This document shows, piece after piece, positions 25,528-33,728 of a stretch of 64,000 bases of DNA. The notes under the pieces are model-generated. The model searched no databases, was not told the origin of the DNA, and saw only the letters and a list, made by a program, of their open reading frames with translations. The first letter of the stretch is position 1, and every line of letters starts with the position of its first letter. A program made the translations under genes and the position numbers. Source of the stretch: Asticcacaulis solisilvae. Lineage in GTDB: Bacteria > Pseudomonadota > Alphaproteobacteria > Caulobacterales > Caulobacteraceae. Location: assembly GCF_017875235.1 (NCBI RefSeq), contig NZ_JAGGMI010000006.1, positions 1-64,000 on the forward strand, given 5' to 3'.

Positions 25528-27396
25528 TTATTGGCAGGCCAGGCACTCTTCGTAATCAGTGCGCGGCGTGTCCATCTTTTCGACGGCTTCCTTGGCTTCG
25601 GCGCCGGCGTGCGAGGCGCGCTGGACCGACTTGGAGCGGAGATAATAGAGCGACTTCAGGCCCTGCTCCCATGCCGTCCAGTGCAGCATGTGCAGGTCCC
25701 ACTTGTCGACATCGCCGGGCAGGAAGATATTCAGCGACTGCGACTGGCAGATTTCCGGCGTACGGTCGGCCGCCAGTTCGACGACCCAGCGCTGGTCGAT
25801 TTCAAAGGCGGTCTTGAAGACGGCCTTTTCGTCTTCCGACAGGAAGTCGAGATGCTGGACGGAGCCTTCGTGCTGGACGATCGAGTCCCACACTTCCGAA
25901 ATGTCCTGGCCCTTTTGTTCCAGCAGATCGACCAGATAGGGGTTTTTGACGGCGAAGGAGCCCGACAGGGTCTTGTGGGTATAGATATTGGCCGGGATCG
26001 GCTCGATACCCGCCGACGTGCCGCCGCAGATGATCGAGATCGAGGCGGTCGGCGCGATGGCCAGCTTGTGCGAGAAGCGCTCCATGACGCCGCGCTCTTC
26101 GGCGTCCTTGCAGGCGCCCCGCTCGTGGGCCAGCAGAACCGACGCCTTGTCGGCTTCGCGGCGCAGATGCTTGAACAGACGCATGTTCCACGACTTGGCC
26201 ATGGCCGACTCAAAGGCCACGCCCTGGCTTTGCAGGAAGGAGTGGAAGCCCATCAGGCCGAGGCCGACCGAACGTTCGCACATAGCGGAATAGACGGCCG
26301 CGTCCATGGAGTTCGGCGCGGTCTGGATGAAGTCTTCCAGGACATTGTCGAGGAAGCGCATGACGTCCTCGATGAACATCGGCTCATTACGCCATTCGAG
26401 GAAGGTTTCGGCGTTGACCGACGACAGGCAGCAGACGGCGGTGCGGTCCTCGCCGCGATGGTCCGGCCCGGTGTGCAGCATGATTTCCGAGCACAGGTTC
26501 GACTGGCGCACCTTCAGACCCAGCTCGCGCTGGTGCTGCGGCATGGCGCGGTTCACGGTGTCGGAGAAGATCAGGTAGGGTTCGCCGGTCTGCAGGCGGA
26601 TTTCCAAGATCTTCTGCCACAGCGAACGGGCGTCGATATAGCGGATGATTTCATCGTTCTTGGGCGAGCGCAGGCCGAAGGGCGCGCCGTCCCGCACGGC
26701 TTCCATGAATTCGTCGGTGATGCCGATGCCGTGGTGCAGGTTCAGGGACTTGCGGTTGAAGTCGCCCGAGGGCTTGCGGATTTCGAGGAATTCTTCGATT
26801 TCCGGGTGGAAGACGTCGATATAGACGGCGGCCGAACCGCGACGGAGCGAACCCTGGCTAATGGCGAGGGTCAGAGAGTCCATGACGCGGATGAAGGGGA
26901 TGATGCCGGAGGTCTGGCCGGCGCCCTTGACTTTTTCACCGATGGAACGGACGCCGCCCCAGTAGGTGCCGATGCCGCCGCCATTCGAGGCCAGGGCGAC
27001 GTTTTCGTTCCACGTGCCGACAATGCCTTCCAGGTTGTCGGGCACGGCGTTCAGGAAGCACGAGATCGGCAGGCCGCGCGCGGCTCCGCCATTCGACAGC
27101 ACCGGCGTGGCCGGCATGAACCACAGCTTGGAAATATAGTCATAGACGCGCTGGGCGTGGTCGGCGTCGTCGGCATAGGTGGTGGCGACGCGGGCAAACA
27201 TGTCCTGATAGCTTTCGCCCGGCAGGAGATAGCGGTCGTCGAGCGTCGTCTTGCCGAAGTCGGTCAGCAGCGCATCGCGCGACGGATCAGTAACGACCTT
27301 GCGCACCAGCTTGAATTCCGGCCGGGCCTTGGGCCGAACCACGGTCCCCGTCTTGTAAGCCGTCGTTTCACGCTTCGCCGCTTCACTCGATGACAT
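25528..27396 (-). CDS. nrdA: Ribonucleoside-diphosphate reductase alpha subunit, class I, without ATP cone
   Basis: 622 residues. It reduces ribonucleotides to deoxyribonucleotides with a radical-generating beta subunit (not in this window). Seen are the active-site Cys in GLPISCFLN, the catalytic NLCSEI (thiyl Cys and Glu), CCLSSVN carrying the second redox Cys, SISIICGGTSAGIEP, and the C-terminal CLAC pair that receives electrons from thioredoxin or glutaredoxin. The ~100-residue N-terminal ATP-cone of E. coli NrdA is absent, so overall activity regulation by dATP must be missing or lie elsewhere. Upstream are two candidate NrdR boxes with centres 31 bp apart. Confidence 0.95.
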   Translation of the reverse strand: MSSSEAAKRETTAYKTGTVVRPKARPEFKLVRKVVTDPSRDALLTDFGKTTLDDRYLLPGESYQDMFARVATTYADDADHAQRVYDYISKLWFMPATPVLSNGGAARGLPISCFLNAVPDNLEGIVGTWNENVALASNGGGIGTYWGGVRSIGEKVKGAGQTSGIIPFIRVMDSLTLAISQGSLRRGSAAVYIDVFHPEIEEFLEIRKPSGDFNRKSLNLHHGIGITDEFMEAVRDGAPFGLRSPKNDEIIRYIDARSLWQKILEIRLQTGEPYLIFSDTVNRAMPQHQRELGLKVRQSNLCSEIMLHTGPDHRGEDRTAVCCLSSVNAETFLEWRNEPMFIEDVMRFLDNVLEDFIQTAPNSMDAAVYSAMCERSVGLGLMGFHSFLQSQGVAFESAMAKSWNMRLFKHLRREADKASVLLAHERGACKDAEERGVMERFSHKLAIAPTASISIICGGTSAGIEPIPANIYTHKTLSGSFAVKNPYLVDLLEQKGQDISEVWDSIVQHEGSVQHLDFLSEDEKAVFKTAFEIDQRWVVELAADRTPEICQSQSLNIFLPGDVDKWDLHMLHWTAWEQGLKSLYYLRSKSVQRASHAGAEAKEAVEKMDTPRTDYEECLACQ

Positions 27397-27456
27397 AATC
27401 TACCCTCAAACGGTATGCCGGCGTCCGCACTGGATGCCCTGTTAACGGTCTGTTCA

Positions 27457-27500
27457 TAACTAAATGTAGTGTCTGAACCGCCCAACCCGTCGATATATGG
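27457..27500. promoter_or_regulatory. Pair of candidate NrdR boxes upstream of nrdA
   Basis: On the minus strand, ACACTACATTTAGTTA (27457-27472) resembles the NrdR consensus ACACwATATnTwGTGT in one half. A second AT-core, CCATATATCG, is centred at 27495.5. The centres are 31 bp apart, the spacing usual for NrdR box pairs (about three helical turns). The second box is weak in its outer bases. Confidence 0.45.
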
Positions 27501-27653
27501 GGATTAAGTTGGTAAATCCGTCAAGCGGTCATGGCTATGTTTTCGTGGACTTTTTCGTTAATAAACTCTTAATTTCGGGGTTTTGGCAAGTCGCTCAAGG
27601 GGTTGCGACGCGGACGCACAAATTTCGCCTGAATCACGATTCCTGTGAAAGAA

Positions 27654-28022
27654 TCATGACACGGTCTGGGCCGGACCTTCGGACAGGTAGCGGTCAAGTC
27701 TGTTGTGGCGATCGACCAGCACGACACTGGGGATAATCGGCTTGTCGGTGAGCTCAAACCCCATGATGATGATCTGTTCGGCTTCGCTGATCAGGTGCGC
27801 GGCCGCACCGTTCATGGCGATGACGCCCGAATCGCGTTCGCCCTTGATGACGTAGGTCTCGAGCCGGTGGCCGGAGGTGTTGGACACGACCAGTACGCGC
27901 TCGCCTTCCCAGAGGCCTACTGCCTCCATCAGCGCCTCGTCGATGGTAATCGAACCGATATAGGCAAGGTTGGCCTCGGTGACGTAGGCATTGTGAATCT
28001 TGGAACGAAGCAGGTGACGCAT
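27654..28022 (-). CDS. panD: Aspartate 1-decarboxylase precursor
   Basis: 122 residues. It makes beta-alanine from L-aspartate for pantothenate. The self-cleavage site is AYIGSITID (Gly23-Ser24), where the new N-terminal Ser becomes the pyruvoyl cofactor. Family features are KIHNAYVTEANLAY with the Lys/His pair, NTSGHRLETYVIKGERDSG, MNGAAAHL and GDxIIIM-like EQIIIMGFE. The length is normal for the family. The minus-strand gap of 35 bp to the next gene and lack of a visible terminator leave operon structure open. Confidence 0.95.
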   Translation of the reverse strand: MRHLLRSKIHNAYVTEANLAYIGSITIDEALMEAVGLWEGERVLVVSNTSGHRLETYVIKGERDSGVIAMNGAAAHLISEAEQIIIMGFELTDKPIIPSVVLVDRHNRLDRYLSEGPAQTVS

Positions 28023-28057
28023 TTTACTTGTCTCGACAAAAAACAGGATGCGTTGCC

Positions 28058-29590
28058 TTACGGTGCCTCATCCACCTCGTCCACCAGGAAAATCTCACCG
28101 TCGTAGTCAACAATGTACAGGTTAGACATGTCGTCCTCGCCAAAACTGGTCATCATGCCGATCGATCCGGCGGACGGCACAAAAGCGTTGGTCCGATCCG
28201 TGAACTGCGCACCGGTCAGGGTCGTCCCCTGCACGATGGATGACGCCGGCAGCGACCACAGGCGGCGATTGATGAAATCTCCAAAGACATAGTGGCCGCG
28301 CAGGGCCACGACCGGACCGCGATAAACATAGCCGCCGATTACCGTGCGCCCCTGCAAAGACCCCGTGCCTTGCGCATAGGCGATAATCGGCTCAGTCAGG
28401 CCCGTCGTCGATCCGGCGCCAAAGGGCAAGGTGCCCTCACGAATATTCCAGCCGTAATTGAGCCCCGGATCGGCGGGACGGGCAAGATTGACTTCTTCCA
28501 TCGCGCCCTCGCCGACATCACCAACATAGAGGTTTCCCGTCATCCGGTCGAAACTGTTGCGGAAGGGGTTGCGCAAGCCCCAGTGCCAGACCTCCGGCGC
28601 GCCGCCGCTGCCCGATGCGAACGGATTGCTGGCGGGAATGGCATAATCGCGGTTGGCGTCGGCCGGATAGGCGTCGCTGCGAGGATCGATGCGCAGAATC
28701 TTGCCAAGCAGGGAATTGGTATTTTGCGCGTCGCCTTCGGGATCTCCGGCGCCACCGCCATCACCGACGGCGACAACCAGATTCCCGGCAGCGTCAAAGC
28801 CGATCCAGCCGCCATTATGGTTGTTCCTGTCCGCGTGCGGAATCGACAGGATGATGTCGCCTGTGCCGGCCGCCGCACCACTGCTGACCGTAAACTTGCG
28901 GACCTGCACCGCCCCGTCCTTCGCGGTCAGGCAGACATAGAGAATACCGCTGGTGGCGAAATCCGGCGCCAGGGCGGCGCCCAGAAGGCCACGCTCTCCG
29001 TCTATCGAAACGTCACTTCGGACATCGAGAAAGTTACCGGCTTCGGTTACGCCGGTTACCGGGTCATGGACCTTGATCAGGCCGTTCTTTTCAACCACCA
29101 GAACCCGGTCAGACCCGTCCCCGCGGCCGAGCACAAAGACGGGTGACGCGAAGCCCTGCCCAATTCGCCGGGTCGAAATGCGTCCCGCCCGGTTCTCGAC
29201 CGTGATGGTGACGGCACGGGAACTGGTGTGAGTTCCGTCCGAGGCCGTGACGTTCAGTTCGTAGACATTGTCCCGGTTGGCGTCCGCGGGCCATTCGAAG
29301 TTCGGCGCCCGGGCAAAGGTGACCGCGCCGGTCGTCGCATTTATGGTGAAATCGGCCGCATCCCCACCGGCGCCCAATCCGTAAGTCAGCGTCCCGCCGT
29401 CGGCATCGGTGGCCGTTACCGTATAGACGGCGCCGACCGTGTTTTCGGCCGCCGTAACCGTGCCTGCGGAGCTGACGACCGGTGCGGATCCGCCACTTCC
29501 CCCGCCGCCAGAGCCGCCGCCCGATCCGCCGCCGCAGGCCGCGAGCGCGACGCACATTGCTGTCAGAGAGATTCGCGAACCGGACTTCAT
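28058..29590 (-). CDS. PQQ-dependent sugar dehydrogenase-like lipoprotein with N-terminal cadherin domain
   Basis: About 510 residues. The signal peptide ends AALAAC with a lipobox, followed by a long Gly/Ser linker, so it is an outer-membrane lipoprotein on a flexible tether. Residues about 40-135 are a cadherin-like beta-sandwich (VTAAENTVGAVYTVTATDADGG, PDFEW-like PNFEWPADANRDNVYELNV). The rest is a six-bladed glucose/sorbosone dehydrogenase propeller (RGLLGAALAPDF, DRNNHNGGWIGFDAAGNLVVAVGDGGG, HWGLRNPFRNSFDR). The start at 29590 has GGAGCCCGCC upstream. The adjacent TetR gene may regulate it. Substrate is unknown. Confidence 0.88.
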   Translation of the reverse strand: MKSGSRISLTAMCVALAACGGGSGGGSGGGGSGGSAPVVSSAGTVTAAENTVGAVYTVTATDADGGTLTYGLGAGGDAADFTINATTGAVTFARAPNFEWPADANRDNVYELNVTASDGTHTSSRAVTITVENRAGRISTRRIGQGFASPVFVLGRGDGSDRVLVVEKNGLIKVHDPVTGVTEAGNFLDVRSDVSIDGERGLLGAALAPDFATSGILYVCLTAKDGAVQVRKFTVSSGAAAGTGDIILSIPHADRNNHNGGWIGFDAAGNLVVAVGDGGGAGDPEGDAQNTNSLLGKILRIDPRSDAYPADANRDYAIPASNPFASGSGGAPEVWHWGLRNPFRNSFDRMTGNLYVGDVGEGAMEEVNLARPADPGLNYGWNIREGTLPFGAGSTTGLTEPIIAYAQGTGSLQGRTVIGGYVYRGPVVALRGHYVFGDFINRRLWSLPASSIVQGTTLTGAQFTDRTNAFVPSAGSIGMMTSFGEDDMSNLYIVDYDGEIFLVDEVDEAP

Positions 29591-29690
29591 GGCGGGCTCC
29601 ATGGCGGGCGTTAACCCGCCACCTATAGACCTCGGCTTGGCGGTTGCGAAGCCGTCCGGCGATCACAAGCGCGTAAGGTAAAGACAGGCC

Positions 29691-30347
29691 CTAGTCGTGC
29701 CAGAGGTCGGTAATATCGCCCTTGCGGTTCAGCATGTGGACGGCGCGCTTGATCACCGTCAGCACGGATTCTATGCGTTCGTCCTGTTCGTAGGTCAGGG
29801 CGGCGCGGTGCATGCCATCGAGCGCGAAACGGGCCAGGTCGCGGCTGGCCTGGAACCGGGCATCGCTGCCGGCCATGATGAACCCCGGTGTGGCATTGCC
29901 CATGGCGCCGCGATCAAAGGCTTCCTGAGCGGGACGGATCGACTTGGCGACCTCCGGGTCCTGACGGGCGGCGCGTTCCAGCGCCAGGAAGGCTGCGAAG
30001 GGCACGGAGCTGAGCAGGCGCCAGTAGGCATCGATGGCGCCGTCCAGTGCATCCTGGCCGGGCTTCAGCTTCTTGGCCTCGGCCTCGAAGGCGGCTTCGC
30101 GCGCCGCCTGGATGTGCCACGCCGCCGCCTCGACCAGGTCTTCGCGGGTCGGAAAGTGGTAAAGCATGGCGCCGCGCGTCAGGCCGCAGGCTTCGGCGAT
30201 GGCAGCGTTACCGGCACGGTCGTAGCCCAGTTCCGCGAACAGGCGCATGGCGGTTTCGAGGATCTGGACCCGCGTGCGGCGTGACTTGGGCGTGTCCTTG
30301 GAAGGACTGTTATCACGCACTTGCGCAGGCTTTTGTCGATCGCTCAT
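29691..30347 (-). CDS. TetR/AcrR-family transcriptional regulator
   Basis: 218 residues. The N-terminal HTH (about 25-72) reads RVQILETAMRLFAELGYDRAGNAAIAEACGLTRGAMLYHFPTREDLV, the standard TetR pattern. The C-terminal ligand domain (about 80-210) is helical and not informative about ligand. It is on the same strand as, and upstream of, the dehydrogenase lipoprotein (100-bp gap), and divergent from the glycosyltransferase at 30649, so either could be its target. Several inverted repeats lie in the upstream gap. Confidence 0.9.
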   Translation of the reverse strand: MSDRQKPAQVRDNSPSKDTPKSRRTRVQILETAMRLFAELGYDRAGNAAIAEACGLTRGAMLYHFPTREDLVEAAAWHIQAAREAAFEAEAKKLKPGQDALDGAIDAYWRLLSSVPFAAFLALERAARQDPEVAKSIRPAQEAFDRGAMGNATPGFIMAGSDARFQASRDLARFALDGMHRAALTYEQDERIESVLTVIKRAVHMLNRKGDITDLWHD

Positions 30348-30648
30348 TACAGATTTTCCTTAGCCCGCTTATTTTCCGTGGCAGGGAAATGCGGCCCCTT
30401 CCTTTAAAATAAAGGCATTCGGAGGCTAAGGCAAGCATAACAGCGGTGATAATTATATAATTTCGACACACCTGTCATTTTGTGCGGCGCAAACAATGCA
30501 GCCCGGAGGCGGTCGTTCGCATTGTGCCTCGCCTTTGTCGTGTCGAGTGGCATCGATATGCCGGGGGATGCATATACGCGGACTTGCCAAGCCGGAAGGA
30601 AATAGGGCATTTAGACCGCCGGGACCAACCCTATCCAAGGCATACACT
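30348..30648. promoter_or_regulatory. Divergent regulatory region with nested inverted repeats
   Basis: The 301-bp gap between the TetR gene and the GT4 gene holds CCTTAGCC (30358-30365) and GGCTAAGG (30424-30431) as distant 8-bp arms. Between them lie TTTCC...GGGAAA and CCTTTA-AAA-TAAAGG. This could be a TetR operator region or a structured leader. An AT-rich stretch follows at about 30446-30470. Confidence 0.3.
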
Positions 30649-31716
30649 TTGCGTATCTTGCTGGCCACCGATGCGTGGGAACCCCAGGTCAATGGCGTTG
30701 TAACGACGCTGAAGCGCACGATCGAAGAGTGCGAGAAGCTGGGTCACGAGTTCAAGATCGTCGACTATAACCAGTTCAAGACGATTTCCTGGCCGGACTA
30801 TCCGGAAGTCAAGCTGGCGCTTGGCTGCTACGAAGAGGTGCGCGAGATCATCCAGGACTATGAGCCGGATGCCATCCACATCGCCACCGAAGGGCCTGTG
30901 GGCTTTGCCGCGCGCCGGGTCTGCCAGGAGTGGAAGCTGCCGTTCACGACCAGCTACCATACCAAGTTTCCCGAATATGTCTCAGCACGGCTGCCCATTC
31001 CCCTGAGTGTCGGCTACTCGATCATGCGCTGGTTCCACCGGCCGTCAGGACGGGTGATGGTGGCGACGCCAACGCTTCAGAACGACCTGGAATCGCGCGG
31101 GTTCCGCAATATCTCGCCGTGGACCCGCGGTGTCGACACCGTCATGTTCCGGCCGGGTCTTGAGCCGATCAATGGCGATCTGCCGCGCCCGATCATGACC
31201 TATGTCGGGCGGGTCGCGGTCGAAAAGAACATCGAGGCCTTCCTCTCGCTCGACGTACCCGGCACCAAGGTCATAGTCGGCGGCGGCCCGCAGCTGGAAG
31301 AACTGAGGGTCAAGTACCCGGACGCGGTTTTTGCCGGTCCGCGCTTCGGTGAAGAACTGGCGCGGTACTATGCCGACTCCGACGTCTTCGTGTTCCCGTC
31401 ACTGACCGACACGTTCGGCCTGGTCATTATCGAGGCCATGGCGGCCGGCACGCCGGTAGCGGCCTTTCCGGCGCACGGACCGATCGACCTGATTCCGGGC
31501 TCCAATGCCGGCGCCATCAACGACGATCTGAAGGTGGCGATTGAAGAGGCATTGAAGCTCGACCGGAAGGCCGTGCGCGCCTATGCCGAGAAGTTTTCGT
31601 GGCGGGCATGCGCGGAGGAATTCATCCGCAATCTCCAGCCCTACCCGGAACCTGCGAAAACCAAGCTGTGGAACCGGCTGCGGCAGATGACAAAACGCAA
31701 GCCGAAGCGGGCATAG
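30649..31716 (+). CDS. GT4-type glycosyltransferase
   Basis: About 355 residues. The N-terminal Rossmann half begins RILLATDAWEPQVNGVV, with TSYHTKFPEYVSARLP in the acceptor region. The donor half has VGRVAVEKNIEAFL, VGGGP and FVFPSLTDTFGLVIIEAMAAGTPV, the GT4 EX7E-type motif. It resembles the subgroup that glycosylates lipids (mannosyl- or diacylglycerol glucosyltransferases). I choose TTG 30649, preceded by CAAGG, because it starts exactly at the fold; in-frame ATGs at 30496 and 30571 would add a non-conserved extension. Followed by a very strong terminator. Confidence 0.9.
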   Translation: MRILLATDAWEPQVNGVVTTLKRTIEECEKLGHEFKIVDYNQFKTISWPDYPEVKLALGCYEEVREIIQDYEPDAIHIATEGPVGFAARRVCQEWKLPFTTSYHTKFPEYVSARLPIPLSVGYSIMRWFHRPSGRVMVATPTLQNDLESRGFRNISPWTRGVDTVMFRPGLEPINGDLPRPIMTYVGRVAVEKNIEAFLSLDVPGTKVIVGGGPQLEELRVKYPDAVFAGPRFGEELARYYADSDVFVFPSLTDTFGLVIIEAMAAGTPVAAFPAHGPIDLIPGSNAGAINDDLKVAIEEALKLDRKAVRAYAEKFSWRACAEEFIRNLQPYPEPAKTKLWNRLRQMTKRKPKRA

Positions 31717-31757
31717 CTCCCGTTCCGGTGGTTGAGGTCTGTGGCCCCAATCCTTAA

Positions 31758-31806
31758 ACCAAAAGAAAAGGCCTGCCCTTTTTGGGGGCAGGCCTTTTCT
31801 TTTGGT
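31758..31806. terminator. Bidirectional terminator with a perfect 21-bp stem
   Basis: Arms 31758-31778 and 31786-31806 are exact reverse complements around a 7-base loop. A-rich and T-rich outer parts of the stem (CCAAAAGAAAAGG / CCTTTTCTTTTGG) act as U-tracts on both strands. It lies between the convergent glycosyltransferase and phnE. Confidence 0.9.
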
Positions 31807-31865
31807 ATTTGAAGATTGTGGGGTCGCAAGAATCGGTCTTTGGCCCCACACCCCATAAGTAGGAG

Positions 31866-32675
31866 CTACACCAGCCGCTTGCGTATCTGCTGCGACAGGA
31901 TGTCGATCAGCGTCACAGCCACGACAATGATCAGCGCGATCGCCGACACCTGGCTGTAGGCAAAGCCGTTGAGATTATCGAACAAAAGCTGGCCGATGCC
32001 GCCGGCGCCGATCAGGCCCAGGACCGTCGCCGAACGCGCGTTCGATTCAAAGCGATAAAGCGCGAATGAGGTCCACAACGCCGCCACCTGAGGCACGACG
32101 CCCCAGACGATCTCATGCAGTTTGGAACCACCCGTCGCCCGCACTCCCTCGACCGGCGCCGTCTCGATATTTTCCACGGCTTCCGAAAACAGCTTGGCCA
32201 GGGTACCGCCATTGCTGACGGTCAGGGCCAGAACCCCCGCCAGGGGACCAAGGCCGACCGCCACGATAAAGGCCGTACCCAGCACGATGTCAGGAAAGGC
32301 GCGCATCAAGGCCGTCAGACCGCGTACCGGCTGCACGATCCACGCCGGCGCGATGTTGCGCGACGACAGGAAGCTCAGCGGAATAGCCACCACGATGGAC
32401 AGCCCGGTCGCCCAGATCGCGATCTCGATCGTCTGCCACATCTTCTGGATATACAGTTGCCAGTCGCCGAAATCCGGATGCAGGAAGTCCTTCAGATAAC
32501 TGCCCGTATTCGCCGCCTTCGTCACCAGCAGGTGTACACCCGGAATGCCGGCGCCGCGGAAGCTGATGACAAACAGGCTCACGACAACCAGCAACACCAG
32601 AAGGTTCGCCAGGCGCGTTGTCAGCGGTGCTGTCGGCGGCGCAAGCATTCCACGCTCGTCTGAACCCGAAGCCAT
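31866..32675 (-). CDS. phnE: Phosphonate/phosphite ABC transporter permease
   Basis: 269 residues with about six membrane helices. The EAA loop region is EGVRATGGSKLHEIVWGVVPQVAALW, and the C-terminal YRFESNARSATVLGLIGAGGIGQLLFDNL is characteristic of PhnE permeases. With PhnC and PhnD it forms an importer for phosphonates or related anions. It starts 9 bp downstream of phnD and is the last gene of a phnC-phnD-phnE operon. There are no C-P lyase, phosphonatase or ptx genes nearby, so the substrate's fate is unknown. Confidence 0.92.
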   Translation of the reverse strand: MASGSDERGMLAPPTAPLTTRLANLLVLLVVVSLFVISFRGAGIPGVHLLVTKAANTGSYLKDFLHPDFGDWQLYIQKMWQTIEIAIWATGLSIVVAIPLSFLSSRNIAPAWIVQPVRGLTALMRAFPDIVLGTAFIVAVGLGPLAGVLALTVSNGGTLAKLFSEAVENIETAPVEGVRATGGSKLHEIVWGVVPQVAALWTSFALYRFESNARSATVLGLIGAGGIGQLLFDNLNGFAYSQVSAIALIIVVAVTLIDILSQQIRKRLV

Positions 32676-32684
32676 GACTGTCCT

Positions 32685-33728
32685 TTACTGTGCCGCCGGA
32701 ACGTCGGCCGGCGCCTGCGGTGTGGTACGCGCCGCCAGTTCCGCCTGTTCTTTCTGGACGGCATTGATTTCGGCCTGGGCCGCCGCAGCGGCCTCCTTGT
32801 CATTGGCCAGTTCTGCCTCCTGAAGCGCCACGCGCGCCTCCAGCAGGCGCTCAGGCAGCAGATAACTGGCATCGCTGGGGCGCATAGGCCCCCATTGGAA
32901 GGCACGCAGGTTTTCGCGCTGGCGCTCGGCGTCAGGCCCCGTGCCCGATCCATAGGACAGGAAGAAGGAGCGGATCTTTTCCTTGGCGGCCGGATCGAGG
33001 TCCTTGCGATAAACGATCACGCCTTTCGGGATCATCGGCGACTGCCAGATAACCTTGATCTTGGCCAGCTTCACCTGGCCCTCCGGTGTGTCCCTCAGTT
33101 CGTTGAGCGCATCCGAATTCGCGGTGGCGGCATCTAGCACGCCGGCGGCCACGCTTTCGATATTGACCCCGTGCGAACCCGACTTCACCGTCTTGAAGCA
33201 ATTGTTCGTATCGACTTTGGCCGGCAGGAACAGGAAGGCCTTGGGCACGATCGTACCCGAGGTCGACTTGACGTCGCCCATGCCAAAGTTCAGCTTGTGG
33301 TCGCACTTCAGGATATCGGCGACGGTCACCTTCGAGTCCTTGGGCACGATGACGACACTGGTGTAGCCATCGGTTCCGTCGGGATTGGTGTTGTGCGCGA
33401 AAACCTCGGCCTGGGCGCGCTTGACGGCCTCAAGGCCCGAAGCGCTCGAAAAGAAGCCGGCCTGGACCTGGTTGAAGCGCATCGCCTCGATCAGCGAGGT
33501 GTAGGACGAGGAGTAGTAGGGCTTTACCTTCAGGCCCGTCTGCTTTTCCATGTCTGCCAGGATCGGCTGCCACAGCCTTTCAAGCTTCTGCGACTTTTCG
33601 ACCGACAGGATCGAGAAGTTGATTTCCGTGCTCTTGGCCGGTTTGGCCGCCTGATCTTCGCACCCGGACAGCATCAGGGCGCCGGCGCCAAGCGCCATGA
33701 CGGCGGCAACCTTCACGAATTTAAGCAT
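32685..33728 (-). CDS. phnD: Phosphonate-type periplasmic binding lipoprotein
   Basis: 347 residues. The signal peptide ends LMLSGC, a lipobox, so it is tethered to the membrane. The family body is FSILSVEKSQKLERLWQPILADMEKQTGLKVKPYYSSSYTSLIEAM, DVKSTSGTIVPKAF and QSPMIPKGVIVYRKDL; SxxSG-type Ser/Thr residues normally bind the phosphonate group. A C-terminal Ala/Glu/Gln-rich, coiled-coil-like tail (about 290-347) is an extension beyond usual PhnD length. The start overlaps the phnC stop by 8 bp. Confidence 0.9.
   Translation of the reverse strand: MLKFVKVAAVMALGAGALMLSGCEDQAAKPAKSTEINFSILSVEKSQKLERLWQPILADMEKQTGLKVKPYYSSSYTSLIEAMRFNQVQAGFFSSASGLEAVKRAQAEVFAHNTNPDGTDGYTSVVIVPKDSKVTVADILKCDHKLNFGMGDVKSTSGTIVPKAFLFLPAKVDTNNCFKTVKSGSHGVNIESVAAGVLDAATANSDALNELRDTPEGQVKLAKIKVIWQSPMIPKGVIVYRKDLDPAAKEKIRSFFLSYGSGTGPDAERQRENLRAFQWGPMRPSDASYLLPERLLEARVALQEAELANDKEAAAAAQAEINAVQKEQAELAARTTPQAPADVPAAQ

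Noticed and set aside
25531-27393. 620-codon plus-strand frame
   Set aside because: Exactly antisense to nrdA, whose motifs are unambiguous.
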